Assembly: GCF_001942495.1 (NCBI RefSeq)
Contig: NZ_MKZS01000001.1
Span: 1,850,929 to 1,914,928 of the forward strand
From: Moorena bouillonii PNG
GTDB taxonomy: Bacteria; Cyanobacteriota; Cyanobacteriia; Cyanobacteriales; Coleofasciculaceae
DNA length: 64,000 bases
Direction of reading: 5' to 3'
The position numbers and the translations under genes were made by a program. The notes below the pieces were generated by a model. The model saw only the letters and a list, made by a program, of their open reading frames with translations, was not told the origin of the DNA and did not search any database. This document shows positions 1 to 8,003 of this stretch, in pieces (position 1 is the stretch's first letter; each line of letters opens with the position of its first letter).

Positions 1-69
1 CTAATCACCTGGGTAGACAAGATACAAACAAAATTTAAATTGTAACGCTATCGCGTTATTAATTTATTG

Positions 70-126
70 GTCGCGATTCATATCACCGCTAAATCTTGCG
101 ATTATAGCGGTGATATGAATCGCGAC
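70..126. repeat. Perfect 21-bp hairpin with 15-nt loop
   Basis: The arm at 70-90 is the exact reverse complement of the arm at 106-126, with a 15-nt loop. There is no trailing T run, so it is not a typical terminator. The outer part (TCGCGATTCAT) resembles the left hairpin of the omega-RNA-like element at 43344-43639 (ATGAATCGCGG), so it may be a solo end of a related IS200/IS605-type element. That relationship is inference. Confidence 0.7.
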
Positions 127-300
127 ATTTTAGATAGAAAGAAAGGGGTTGATGAAAAATGCGATGGGCGAGCATTGAGCCCCTACGCGATTGGCCGTAG
201 GCCACGGTAAGCGATCGCATCAGGGAGTTGACTTGGTGATAGCTCTCGCTATCCCATCCTGTAGGTGCGAGTATAGCGATCGCATAAGCGCGGAAGCTGA

Positions 301-353
301 GGCCTTTGGCCACGCTTTGCGAACGCGTGACTCGCGTAGCGTGGCCAAAGGCC
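301..353. repeat. 16-bp inverted repeat, TAGCGTGGCC family
   Basis: GGCCTTTGGCCACGCT at 301-316 is perfectly complementary to 338-353, with a 21-nt spacer. Variants of the same palindrome occur near 2115-2190, 30965-30985 and 56095-56110. It is a dispersed palindromic repeat of unknown function. Confidence 0.75.
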
Positions 354-630
354 AATCGCTTTCTTTCTTAACTTAGAGGAGGTTAACTCAGAGTAGAGGG
401 AGATACAGCCCCGATAGAATCAAGAGAGGGATTGCTAACTTCACCGATGATACCCGCGCAGCTGATTTGATTACCCAGGAATGCGTGATTGTCTAAAAAT
501 AGGGTGGGCAATATCTAGCAAGCCTTAGTACTAGGATTGACATAAAGGTTTAGTATTGCTGGCCTCAGTGCTAACAAAGCTCCAGATTCGCCATCTAAGA
601 TGGTCAGTTGTTTCATAGAGGAAGTTATCT

Positions 631-1989
631 ATGAGAGTTGATACCAAAACACCAGAAGCAGTACAAAAAACTGCCACTGCTCCTATAGCTGAAACACAGC
701 AAGAGTTCAACTGGCAGCAGAGCTGGTATCCTGTCACCTTTGTCCAAGACCTGCCCACAGACCGTCCTTACAGCTTCTCCCTGTATGACGAGCCTTTGGT
801 ATTGTTCAGAAACCAAGATGGTAAGCTAGCCTGTTTAACAAACCGCTGCCCTCACCGCGCCGCTAAACTCTCGGACGGACAAATCATTGATGGTAAAATC
901 GAGTGCTTATATCACGGCTGGCAATTTGGTCAAGATGGTCAATGTTTGCACATTCCCCAGTTACCAGAAGATGCCAAGATTCCAGCCAAAGCCTGTGTGC
1001 AATCCTTTACGGTTGTGGAACGGCAAGGTATTGTCTGGGTATGGATGGGGAAACCTGAAGCTGCTGATCTCGAGGGCATCCCAACTGTAGCGGATTTGGA
1101 AAATCCTACAGTTGCCAGCTCAGACTATATGATAGACCTCCCCTACGACCAAACCTATTTTATAGAAAATGCCCTCGATCCCTCTCACCTCTTCATCAGC
1201 CACGAGGGCACCCTCAGTAGTCGAAAATACGCTCAACCCTTAGAAATGGAAGTCCTGGAAAGTTCTACTTTTGGGATTCGAGGCAGGTACCGAAAAACCA
1301 GGCAAAAGAATAGCCCATGGGTAAACCTTGATTTCGTTGCTCCCAATTTAGTGACCTACAAAAGCTCAAGTGGGGAAAAATCAGTTCGTATCGGTGGAGC
1401 AGCACTTTATTCCCTTCCTCTAGGTAAAGGCAAATGCCGTATTATTATTAGGAATTATAATAATTATTCTACCTGGAAACTGAAGCTACAGCCTCGTTGG
1501 ATGGAACACTGGTACCGAGACAAATTCTTAGAAGAAGATTTACCACTTGTGGTGGGACAGCAGGCAGAAGTGGAACGGTTGGGAACAAGCCTAAACTCTC
1601 TGTATTTGCCACTCAAAACATCAGATCTGTTGTTGATTGAGTATCGCAAGTGGCTCGATAAGTTCGGAACATCTTTACCTTTTTATCAAGGCTATTCTAC
1701 CAGGAAGCTACCCCAGAAAAAACTGGAAGATAATCAGCAACCACCTCCCCTAGACCGATTAAGGCGACATACTCAAATCTGTGGTTCCTGCAATCGAGCC
1801 TATCAGGTAACCAACCGGTTAAAAACGACTTTTGTGGCAGTAGCGATCGCATTGGCGGCTTTGGCAATAGTGACGGATGGTTCTGGCACTGAACTAGTTG
1901 CTATTTTAGGGTCTGGCTCAGCCATTGTTATTGCAACAGTTGCCCATCAAGTTAAAACCCATTTCGAGCGTTCTTACACTCGTCATTAA
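631..1989 (+). CDS. Rieske [2Fe-2S] oxygenase, PaO/Tic55-like
   Basis: This 452-residue protein is a Rieske non-haem iron oxygenase of the pheophorbide a oxygenase (PaO/Lls1)-like family. The Rieske cluster ligands are visible as C73-x-H75 and C92-x2-H95. The mononuclear iron site is N180-x2-D183-x2-H186-x4-H191. A C-terminal C384-G-S-C387 pair is followed by two hydrophobic segments (about 400-416 and 422-438), the redox CxxC plus membrane anchor typical of PaO-type enzymes. It should act at a membrane, taking electrons from ferredoxin to hydroxylate a substrate; the substrate cannot be read from the sequence. The ATG at 631 follows an AGAGGAA ribosome-binding site. No operon partner is visible. 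Confidence 0.88.
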   Translation: MRVDTKTPEAVQKTATAPIAETQQEFNWQQSWYPVTFVQDLPTDRPYSFSLYDEPLVLFRNQDGKLACLTNRCPHRAAKLSDGQIIDGKIECLYHGWQFGQDGQCLHIPQLPEDAKIPAKACVQSFTVVERQGIVWVWMGKPEAADLEGIPTVADLENPTVASSDYMIDLPYDQTYFIENALDPSHLFISHEGTLSSRKYAQPLEMEVLESSTFGIRGRYRKTRQKNSPWVNLDFVAPNLVTYKSSSGEKSVRIGGAALYSLPLGKGKCRIIIRNYNNYSTWKLKLQPRWMEHWYRDKFLEEDLPLVVGQQAEVERLGTSLNSLYLPLKTSDLLLIEYRKWLDKFGTSLPFYQGYSTRKLPQKKLEDNQQPPPLDRLRRHTQICGSCNRAYQVTNRLKTTFVAVAIALAALAIVTDGSGTELVAILGSGSAIVIATVAHQVKTHFERSYTRH

Positions 1990-2540
1990 CCCTAATTTGA
2001 CCTCAAGGTCATGTAAGCATTCAGGCATCAGCTAAAGGCCTACGGTCACGCTACTTGAGGTGCCGTCAGCTTATTTTATTCAAAAGCTGTTCGGTGTAGC
2101 TTGCGCTATGGCCATAAACTGTTGCCGTAGCGTGGCCACAGGCTTTTGGCTGATAGCTGATAGCACCTCAAGTAGCCTGTGCCACGCTACGGGAAAAGCT
2201 TTTGAATAAGCGATGCAGCGCCGACCTGCGGGGGTTTCCCCCGGAGACAAAACCTTAGATAGGGTCGCCTTTATAGTTAGCAGGTTATGCAGATGCATGG
2301 TTAAATATTTTTTAATAGCGATGCAGCGCTGCCAAAGGGGGTTTCCCCCACTCGCGCTTTGCATCAAGACAAGGCGACCCTATCTTACGGTAAATTCAAA
2401 CCACTCGCGCTTTGCATCAAGACAGGTATGAGAGCTATGAAGCTTATACAGTCTACTTTTTAGCTATCATGTCGCCCCCCCAGCTCCAATTTACTTCTTT
2501 TTGATTAACTGCCGTTTGCACCAATTCAGAAAAAATTATT
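1990..2540. other. Repeat-rich intergenic region
   Basis: There is no gene here. The stretch holds copies of the GTAGCGTGGCC palindrome, two copies of a module with a GGGGGTTTCCCCC core followed by GCGCTTTGCATCAAGAC-type sequence, and a 133-bp inverted-repeat element (2255-2387). The genes on both sides converge, so no promoter is expected. Confidence 0.6.
2255..2387. repeat. 133-bp inverted-repeat element
   Basis: TTAGATAGGGTCGCCTT at 2255-2271 pairs with 2371-2387 at 16 of 17 positions. The interior contains the GGGGGTTTCCCCC module also seen near 11390 and 58670. It has the structure of a non-autonomous palindromic element; no direct target duplication was recognised. Confidence 0.6.
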
Positions 2541-3986
2541 CTAATTCATAAGTTTCAACAGTAAAGTCAATATTGCCAATCCTCCCAATATGGATAACAC
2601 TTGAGTAGTCCTGTTACTTTTAGCAAGAATCTCCGAGTAAGATAATTCATGATTTTGAATCATTATGAAGGAATGGGTATTAAATAAAAAAGGAAATAAA
2701 CGATTCAATAATAAGCGCATAAAAAAGTTAATACTCCATATTTTTTTCCGTAAAGGGTCTTGATTATATTGCCAAGGATAACTAATTTGTCCTAAACGAA
2801 TTAAGGCTTTAATATCGGATTGGCGTAGGTTTTGATAGCGATAAAGTGCTTCAGAAAGATTATCTTTAGTTTCGGCTAATATTTCCTGGAAAACATAGAT
2901 ATCTTCTAAAGCAGAATTAACGCCTTGTCCAATGTCAGGAGGAAAACAATGAACTGCATCTCCTAATAAAATTACGGCTGTTCCTTGACTCTCTTCAGGG
3001 TTTCTCCAGATTTGATACAATCCTGAACAATATTGAGGAATCGGAAATTTACCCCCCTCACTGGATGTGAATCTGGCTATTTCTTCAGGGTCAATAATTT
3101 TTTCCAGGGGAATCTGAGGAAATGCTTGTTTCAGGAATTGTTCAACGTCTACTGGGGTTTCTAGTTGCCAGATTTGATGATCAGGGTAGGTAATAATATT
3201 TGCAGTTCTGGGTTGATTCGGATTTTTCAAGGGTAATAAACCCAGATTAATTGCTTTTTTACGCTCTTTAAAAGTAGACCGAATGGCATAAGCCATTGTA
3301 GATTGTGCTACATCTCCTTCTTGTTCTGATAGAGGAAATTGAGGAGGTAAGGTGAGAACTTTATATTTTAAACCGGAACTAGGAGAAGAAAACTTTTGCA
3401 TTTCAAAGGAATTTGATTGACCTTTTTCCCATTCATGCAGAGTTTGACGCACAATAGAATTTAAACCATCACAACCCACTAACAGAGTAGGAGTCAGTGT
3501 CAATGGTTTATTGTCCCTAGATTGGGTAATAATTTCTAAATGCTCTAAATGTTGTTTAATCTCTATACATTCAGTTTTAAATAAAACCTTAATTTCATCT
3601 TGCCAATGGTGTTGAATTTCTTGGTAAAGTAACTCTATAAAAGATGCTCTGGGCAGCCAGTAGGCAGTTTTGCGTTTAGAATCAGCAATGGGTAGTTTCG
3701 TTGTTTTCCGTGTGCCGTCTTTTTGAATGAGAGTAAAGTAAAAGTCAGTACTAGGGACACTCACATTAGCTAGTTTGGGAGTTAGTTTTAATAAATCGGT
3801 TAATTTTTGCCCCCTGCCATCAATTTGATAACTAAAGGATTTATCCGGTTCGTAATAGTCGGCTGAGGGTCTTTTTTCAATAACCGTAATATTTTTCCAG
3901 CCTCTTTGGGCTAACATTAAAGCTGCCCCTAATCCTGCAGGCCCCCCTCCGATAATCACAACATTTTTTTTGTAGTAGTGATTCAT
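2541..3986 (-). CDS. FAD-dependent monooxygenase, KMO-like
   Basis: This 481-residue flavoprotein belongs to the class A aromatic monooxygenase group and resembles kynurenine 3-monooxygenase-type enzymes in layout. The FAD-binding GGGPAG is at 13-18, with the ribose-binding glutamate E37 closing the first Rossmann unit. The GCDG motif is at 171-174 and the second FAD motif (LGDAVHCFPP) around 341-350. The last ~20 residues form a hydrophobic helix, a likely membrane anchor also known in kynurenine monooxygenases. It would use NAD(P)H and O2 to hydroxylate a substrate that cannot be named here. It is transcribed alone, with the broken GST gene upstream on the same strand after a ~150 bp gap. 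Confidence 0.82.
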   Translation of the reverse strand: MNHYYKKNVVIIGGGPAGLGAALMLAQRGWKNITVIEKRPSADYYEPDKSFSYQIDGRGQKLTDLLKLTPKLANVSVPSTDFYFTLIQKDGTRKTTKLPIADSKRKTAYWLPRASFIELLYQEIQHHWQDEIKVLFKTECIEIKQHLEHLEIITQSRDNKPLTLTPTLLVGCDGLNSIVRQTLHEWEKGQSNSFEMQKFSSPSSGLKYKVLTLPPQFPLSEQEGDVAQSTMAYAIRSTFKERKKAINLGLLPLKNPNQPRTANIITYPDHQIWQLETPVDVEQFLKQAFPQIPLEKIIDPEEIARFTSSEGGKFPIPQYCSGLYQIWRNPEESQGTAVILLGDAVHCFPPDIGQGVNSALEDIYVFQEILAETKDNLSEALYRYQNLRQSDIKALIRLGQISYPWQYNQDPLRKKIWSINFFMRLLLNRLFPFLFNTHSFIMIQNHELSYSEILAKSNRTTQVLSILGGLAILTLLLKLMN

Positions 3987-4134
3987 TTTAATCTCAATTA
4001 ACGCTGACGATGGCTTGTAATTAAAAACCCAATCCTGAAATTATTCACTACTCATCTGTGAATGCTCCTGCATTTGCTGATCAGAAGCCTCTAAATTTCA
4101 GTTTTTTATTGTCCGTTTGTCTGGTGTTTCATAC

Positions 4135-4752
4135 TTAATTTAACGGCATAGGAACAGTTGACTTGACCGACTCACGCTCGTGTAATTTATCGAACCAATT
4201 TCCTATGTTAGGATATTGCAAAACCCAATCTTCATTTAAGCGAAGGCTGTAGTAACCCAAGGAACATAACGCTGCTACATCTGCTGCTGTCCATGTGTCA
4301 TTGCTTAATAAATATTGAGATTGGGCTAATTGTTCCTCAAAAATTGGTAAAAGGCGATTAATTGACGTTTCTATTTTTGCCCGGTAGGGAGTCGGGGCGA
4401 GATTATTGGTCAAATTTAGTATCCATAAGTTGATGATATTATCACCTAAGTTATCTGCTAATTCTTCCCATTTACGACACTCAAGCCGTTCTCGAATATG
4501 ACTTGGGGAAAAACGAGGTTGTGGATAAGTTTCGTCTAAATACTCTGCAATTAATGTAGAATCCCAAATAACTGTACCATCTTATTCTACAAACACCGGT
4601 ACTTTACCAATGGGAGAAACTTTAATAAATTCCGAAGGTTTATTCTTAAGATTAACTTCTTTGAGTTCGCAGTCTATTTTTTTTTCAGCTAACAAGATCC
4701 GAATTTTCCTATAAAAGTTTGATTGCTGGTGATAATACAATATTCTCGCCAT
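4135..4752 (-). pseudogene. Glutathione S-transferase, broken by one stop codon
   Basis: Read without the stop, this is a ~205-residue cytosolic glutathione S-transferase. The N-terminal thioredoxin-like half begins MARILYYHQQ and reaches the cis-proline region (GKVPVFVE). An in-frame TAA follows (4582-4584, codon 57). The frame then continues without further interruption as D-G-T-V-I-W-D-S and the whole helical C-terminal domain to 4135. Family members read acidic residue-D-G at this point, so a GAA to TAA change is the simplest explanation. The lesion is either a recent nonsense mutation or a sequencing error. Each piece on its own lacks half the active site. Confidence 0.85.
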
Positions 4753-4846
4753 AAAATATCTCCACAAAAGCCACAAAATTTTTTACTTTACATCATTGAA
4801 CCCAAATTGTTAAGCTTGGCTATAACAGGAGTGTCTAGCAGCCAAG

Positions 4847-6004
4847 ATGAAAGAGCTAAATTCTATTCTAGCAGCATTCGGAGATAGTCAACACAACGAT
4901 CAACAAGTATTTCTTGCTACTGTTGTCAATTCTCAAGGCTCTACCTATCGCCAACCTGGTGCGCGGATGCTGATCACATCAACTGGTAAAATGGTAGGAA
5001 CCATTAGCGGTGGTTGTTTGGAAAATGATGTATTTGAGCATACTCGCGTCTCAATGCCAGACGGAAAACCCATAGTCGTAACTTATGATACCACTGCTGA
5101 TGAAGACATTATCTGGGGATTTGGCCTGGGTTGTAACGGTGTGGTAAACGTCTTGATTGAGCCTCTAAATCAAGATAATCCCCTTAATCCCTTAGCTTTT
5201 ATTAATCAATGTTTCCAAAACCAGCAACCAGGTATTATTGCCACTGTTATTGCTGTAGAAGGTAAGGTTAATGTTCAGGTTGGGGCGCGTTTAATCCTGC
5301 AATCAAATAATACTGTCAATACTGATATTAAAGACGAATATTTGACTGCTGCTTTGCTCAAAGATGCTCAAGCTGCTCTGGAAAATCAACATTCAAGTTT
5401 CCATCAATACCAATTAGCAGTCGGTAAAGTAGATATTTTTATCGAGTTTATTAAACCCCCGCCACACCTAATAATTTTTGGTGCAGGTCGTGATAGTCTA
5501 CCTGTAGCAGAGTTTGCTAAAGCCTTAGGTTGGCGAGTCACTATTGTTGATTGTCGAGGGAGTGAGGTAACTCAAGAGCGTTTTGTCATGGCTGATCAGG
5601 TGATTCTCACCCGCAGGGACATTCTAAACAAGCAAATATCTATTGATGATGACACTATTGCTGTGGTCATGACTCATAACTACCTCGATGATTTAGAAAT
5701 TTTGAAAGTGCTAATCCCTGCTGAGATCAGCTATTTGGGTTGTTTGGGCTCCAAGCAACGCACTGCCAGGTTACTGCAAGATTTACGTGCAGCAGGAGTA
5801 GCATGTACACCCATACAGCTAGAAAAGTTATATACTCCTGTTGGTATTGATATTGGTGCAGATTCACCAGAAGCGATCGCATTATCCATCATTGCTGAGA
5901 TTCAAGCCGTGTTAGCAAACCGTGGTGGTGGCTTTTTAAAACACCGCATGGAACCAATTCACGAACGAACTCAAGTCAAGGAAATCCCAATTGATAAACT
6001 ATAA
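4847..6004 (+). CDS. xdhC: XdhC/CoxI family molybdoenzyme maturation factor
   Basis: This 385-residue protein has the two-domain XdhC/CoxI layout. The N-terminal XdhC-CoxI domain (about 15-85) carries the GSTYRQPGARM and SGGCLEND motifs. The C-terminal Rossmann domain starts near residue 208 with IIFGAGRDSLPVAE and continues through the conserved GCLGSKQRTARL segment. Members of the family bind molybdenum cofactor and deliver it, in sulphurated form, to xanthine-dehydrogenase-type enzymes. The next gene overlaps or abuts it and encodes a MocA-like cytidylyltransferase, supporting a cofactor-maturation operon. No molybdenum hydroxylase structural gene is present in the window. Confidence 0.9.
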   Translation: MKELNSILAAFGDSQHNDQQVFLATVVNSQGSTYRQPGARMLITSTGKMVGTISGGCLENDVFEHTRVSMPDGKPIVVTYDTTADEDIIWGFGLGCNGVVNVLIEPLNQDNPLNPLAFINQCFQNQQPGIIATVIAVEGKVNVQVGARLILQSNNTVNTDIKDEYLTAALLKDAQAALENQHSSFHQYQLAVGKVDIFIEFIKPPPHLIIFGAGRDSLPVAEFAKALGWRVTIVDCRGSEVTQERFVMADQVILTRRDILNKQISIDDDTIAVVMTHNYLDDLEILKVLIPAEISYLGCLGSKQRTARLLQDLRAAGVACTPIQLEKLYTPVGIDIGADSPEAIALSIIAEIQAVLANRGGGFLKHRMEPIHERTQVKEIPIDKL

Positions 6005-6044
6005 AATTTGTGGAAGTTTGACTCTTGATTCTTTGAATTATGAA

Positions 6045-6698
6045 ATGAAAATAACCCATTCACAGCTAAAACCAACTGAATCAAATATTGCTATTATTAT
6101 CCTAGCAGCAGGTGCATCAACCCGCATGGGTAAACCTAAACAACTCTTACCCTATCAGGGATGCAGCTTACTTCGCCATACCATAGAGAAGGCAATGGCT
6201 TCAGTCTGCAAGCCTGTAGTGGTGGTTTTAGGAGCAAATGCCCAACAGATATATTCTGAAGTTAACCAACCTTCTGTAACGGTAGTTGAAAACCCAGATT
6301 GGAATTTGGGAATGGGTTCCTCAATTCGTAGCGGAATTCTATCCCTTGCAACTTGTTCTGAAACCATAGACGCAGCAGTAATTACTGTTTGTGACCAGCC
6401 GTTTATTTCTCCTGAAATTATTAATCATCTAGTTGCAGCCTATCATGCTACGGGAAAACCCATCGTTGCTTGCCAATATGCAGATACATTAGGTGTACCT
6501 GTTTTGTTTAAACATAGATTTTTCTCTGAACTAGCAACCTTAGATGAGACCGTGGGTGCAAAAAAAATAATTAACAAATACTACAACGAAGTATTTAGTA
6601 TTTCTTTTCCATTAGGTGTAATTGACATTGATACACCAAGAGATTACCAGAAGTTAGAGAAAAACCAAGAGGGGCAAGAGCTCCGGAGTTTTATTTGA
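6045..6698 (+). CDS. mocA: MocA-like molybdenum cofactor cytidylyltransferase
   Basis: This protein of about 217 residues is a MobA/MocA-type nucleotidyltransferase. The signature LAAGASTRMGKPKQLLP lies at its N-terminus and the catalytic VCDQP acidic motif in the middle. The family transfers CMP (MocA) or GMP (MobA) to molybdopterin. The pairing with xdhC favours MocA, which makes the cytosine dinucleotide form used by xanthine dehydrogenase/CO dehydrogenase-type enzymes. A longer frame starts at 5991 and overlaps xdhC by 14 bp. The ATG at 6045 was chosen because family homology begins just after it, but the upstream start would give translational coupling and cannot be excluded. Confidence 0.85.
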   Translation: MKITHSQLKPTESNIAIIILAAGASTRMGKPKQLLPYQGCSLLRHTIEKAMASVCKPVVVVLGANAQQIYSEVNQPSVTVVENPDWNLGMGSSIRSGILSLATCSETIDAAVITVCDQPFISPEIINHLVAAYHATGKPIVACQYADTLGVPVLFKHRFFSELATLDETVGAKKIINKYYNEVFSISFPLGVIDIDTPRDYQKLEKNQEGQELRSFI

Positions 6699-6883
6699 CA
6701 AAAAAACAAGACCTCCTAGGTTTACATCTCAAATACAAACCCTATAGTAGAGTGCGTTAATAACGCACCTTACTGGTATAGTTATGGCGTAAGTCCTGTT
6801 AGTTACAAGCCCGATCCCCTTGTGGATGAGGCTGTTGACTGTTCAATATAAAAAGAGTATAAAACTCATAGCTAAAGGCAAAA

Positions 6884-7390
6884 ATGGAGCAAATACACTC
6901 AGAAATTGACGCAATTCGCCAGAGCATTGCCGCACTACGTGCTGAACGTGATACCCTAACCCGCCAGGAAATCATCCTAGAAGACCAGTCCCCAGAAGCG
7001 ATCGCTCAAGCCTACCGTCGTCAAGCCAGTGAAAACGCCCAACGATCGGTAGAGATACTAGGAATCGATAATGCGATCGCAGCCTTAGAAGCCCAGTTGC
7101 AACAAAAACAGCAGCAGTTACAGCCAGCACTTACTATCAGTCAACCCCTAACCCTAGAAGACCAAATAGAACAAGCCACACAACAAGCTTATGACCACGC
7201 TGAACGGATTAATGAACTGGCAGCGGAACTAGCAGAAGAACTCAAAGCCCTAAAAGCGATCGCTCATGACCTGAGTCCCATTTATTGGAAGTTGTATCAT
7301 CGACCCTTTGTTACTGGATTCAGAAGTACCTCAGTTCCCTATCTTCGTTCCGATCACGATGTTTTAAGGATTACCAAACTAGTCATTTAA
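6884..7390 (+). CDS. Hypothetical coiled-coil protein
   Basis: This 168-residue soluble protein is dominated by charged heptads: long helices rich in E, A, Q and R run from about 1 to 130, with an internal poly-Q/K stretch near residue 85. It has no signal peptide or membrane segment. The last ~35 residues (after SPIYWKLYHRPFV) are not coiled coil and may fold back or bind a partner. Three HIP1 sites lie inside the gene, so it is resident cyanobacterial DNA rather than a recent import. The family is not recognised and no function is proposed. Confidence 0.7.
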   Translation: MEQIHSEIDAIRQSIAALRAERDTLTRQEIILEDQSPEAIAQAYRRQASENAQRSVEILGIDNAIAALEAQLQQKQQQLQPALTISQPLTLEDQIEQATQQAYDHAERINELAAELAEELKALKAIAHDLSPIYWKLYHRPFVTGFRSTSVPYLRSDHDVLRITKLVI

Positions 7391-7487
7391 ATCTAGTCAT
7401 TAAAATTAGTAATTCAAACGGATAACCTAAGATTATTTTATCCGTTTATCCCTGTTTAAACATCCAGGTTTATTTTATCTTTTACCA

Positions 7488-7856
7488 TTAACCACCGCTA
7501 ACTTTCGCTTTGTATCCCAGTTTAATCATAATTTGCACTAGTTTATCAGTATGATTACCTTGAATTTCAATAGTATTATCTTTAACTGTACCACCACTAC
7601 CACATTGGCCTTTGAGCTGTTTAAGTAACTTGGTTAAGGTTTCTGGTGATGATTGAAATCCACTAATTACTGTAACGGTTTTTCCTTTACGTCCTTTCCG
7701 TGATGCCTGTACCCGCAAATCTTGCTGATTTGGCGGAAGTTCCTGAATCCCTCGTTCAACTGCAGCGTCATTGCTAGTGCCAAATTCCTGGTAGGCAATT
7801 CGATTGCCAGAGGTTTTGGAGTCAGAAGCATTACGTTTTGATTTTGATGAAGCCAT
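7488..7856 (-). CDS. yciH: SUI1/YciH-family translation factor
   Basis: This 122-residue protein has a disordered, lysine/serine-rich N-terminus (about 1-35) and a SUI1 (eIF1-like) domain in the second half. The conserved KGKTVTVISGF, LKKLKGQ-like and CGSGGTVKDNTIEIQG motifs are all present. In the family this domain binds the small ribosomal subunit and influences start-site selection; the bacterial role of YciH is modest and partly unresolved. The gene is single and monocistronic, convergent with the coiled-coil gene. Confidence 0.92.
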   Translation of the reverse strand: MASSKSKRNASDSKTSGNRIAYQEFGTSNDAAVERGIQELPPNQQDLRVQASRKGRKGKTVTVISGFQSSPETLTKLLKQLKGQCGSGGTVKDNTIEIQGNHTDKLVQIMIKLGYKAKVSGG

Positions 7857-7924
7857 TGGTTTAATCTAGTATTAATCTATTTAAAAGTCCGGTTAATCAC
7901 TTACCAAATAGTGGCTCGATTTTT

Positions 7925-8003
7925 GGGTCAGGGTAATGGGTAATCGGTAATCATCAACTACCAATTACCCATTACCCATTACTAATGACCCATTACCCAT
8001 TAT
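7925..8003. repeat. ATTACCCATT repeats forming an inverted repeat
   Basis: Copies of GGGTAATGGGTAATCGG are followed by several copies of ATTACCCATT, giving an imperfect hairpin between the SUI1 gene and the lipase gene. Similar tracts occur near 21750, 58868-58930 and 63140. It could act as a transcriptional end between the two minus-strand genes, but no T run supports a true terminator. Confidence 0.5.

Larger units (their letters stand above)
1..630. other. Gene-free repeat-rich region
   Basis: No convincing gene is visible; the short open frames here are composed of repeat sequence. The stretch holds a perfect 21-bp stem-loop (70-126), a perfect 16-bp inverted repeat (301-353) and several copies of the GCGTGGCC/GGCCACGC palindrome common in this window. 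The last ~100 bases should hold the promoter of the Rieske gene that starts at 631. Confidence 0.6.

Noticed and set aside
2213-2431. 72-codon ORF in the repeat region
   Set aside because: It is composed of palindromic repeats, with frames open on both strands, typical of repeats rather than genes.
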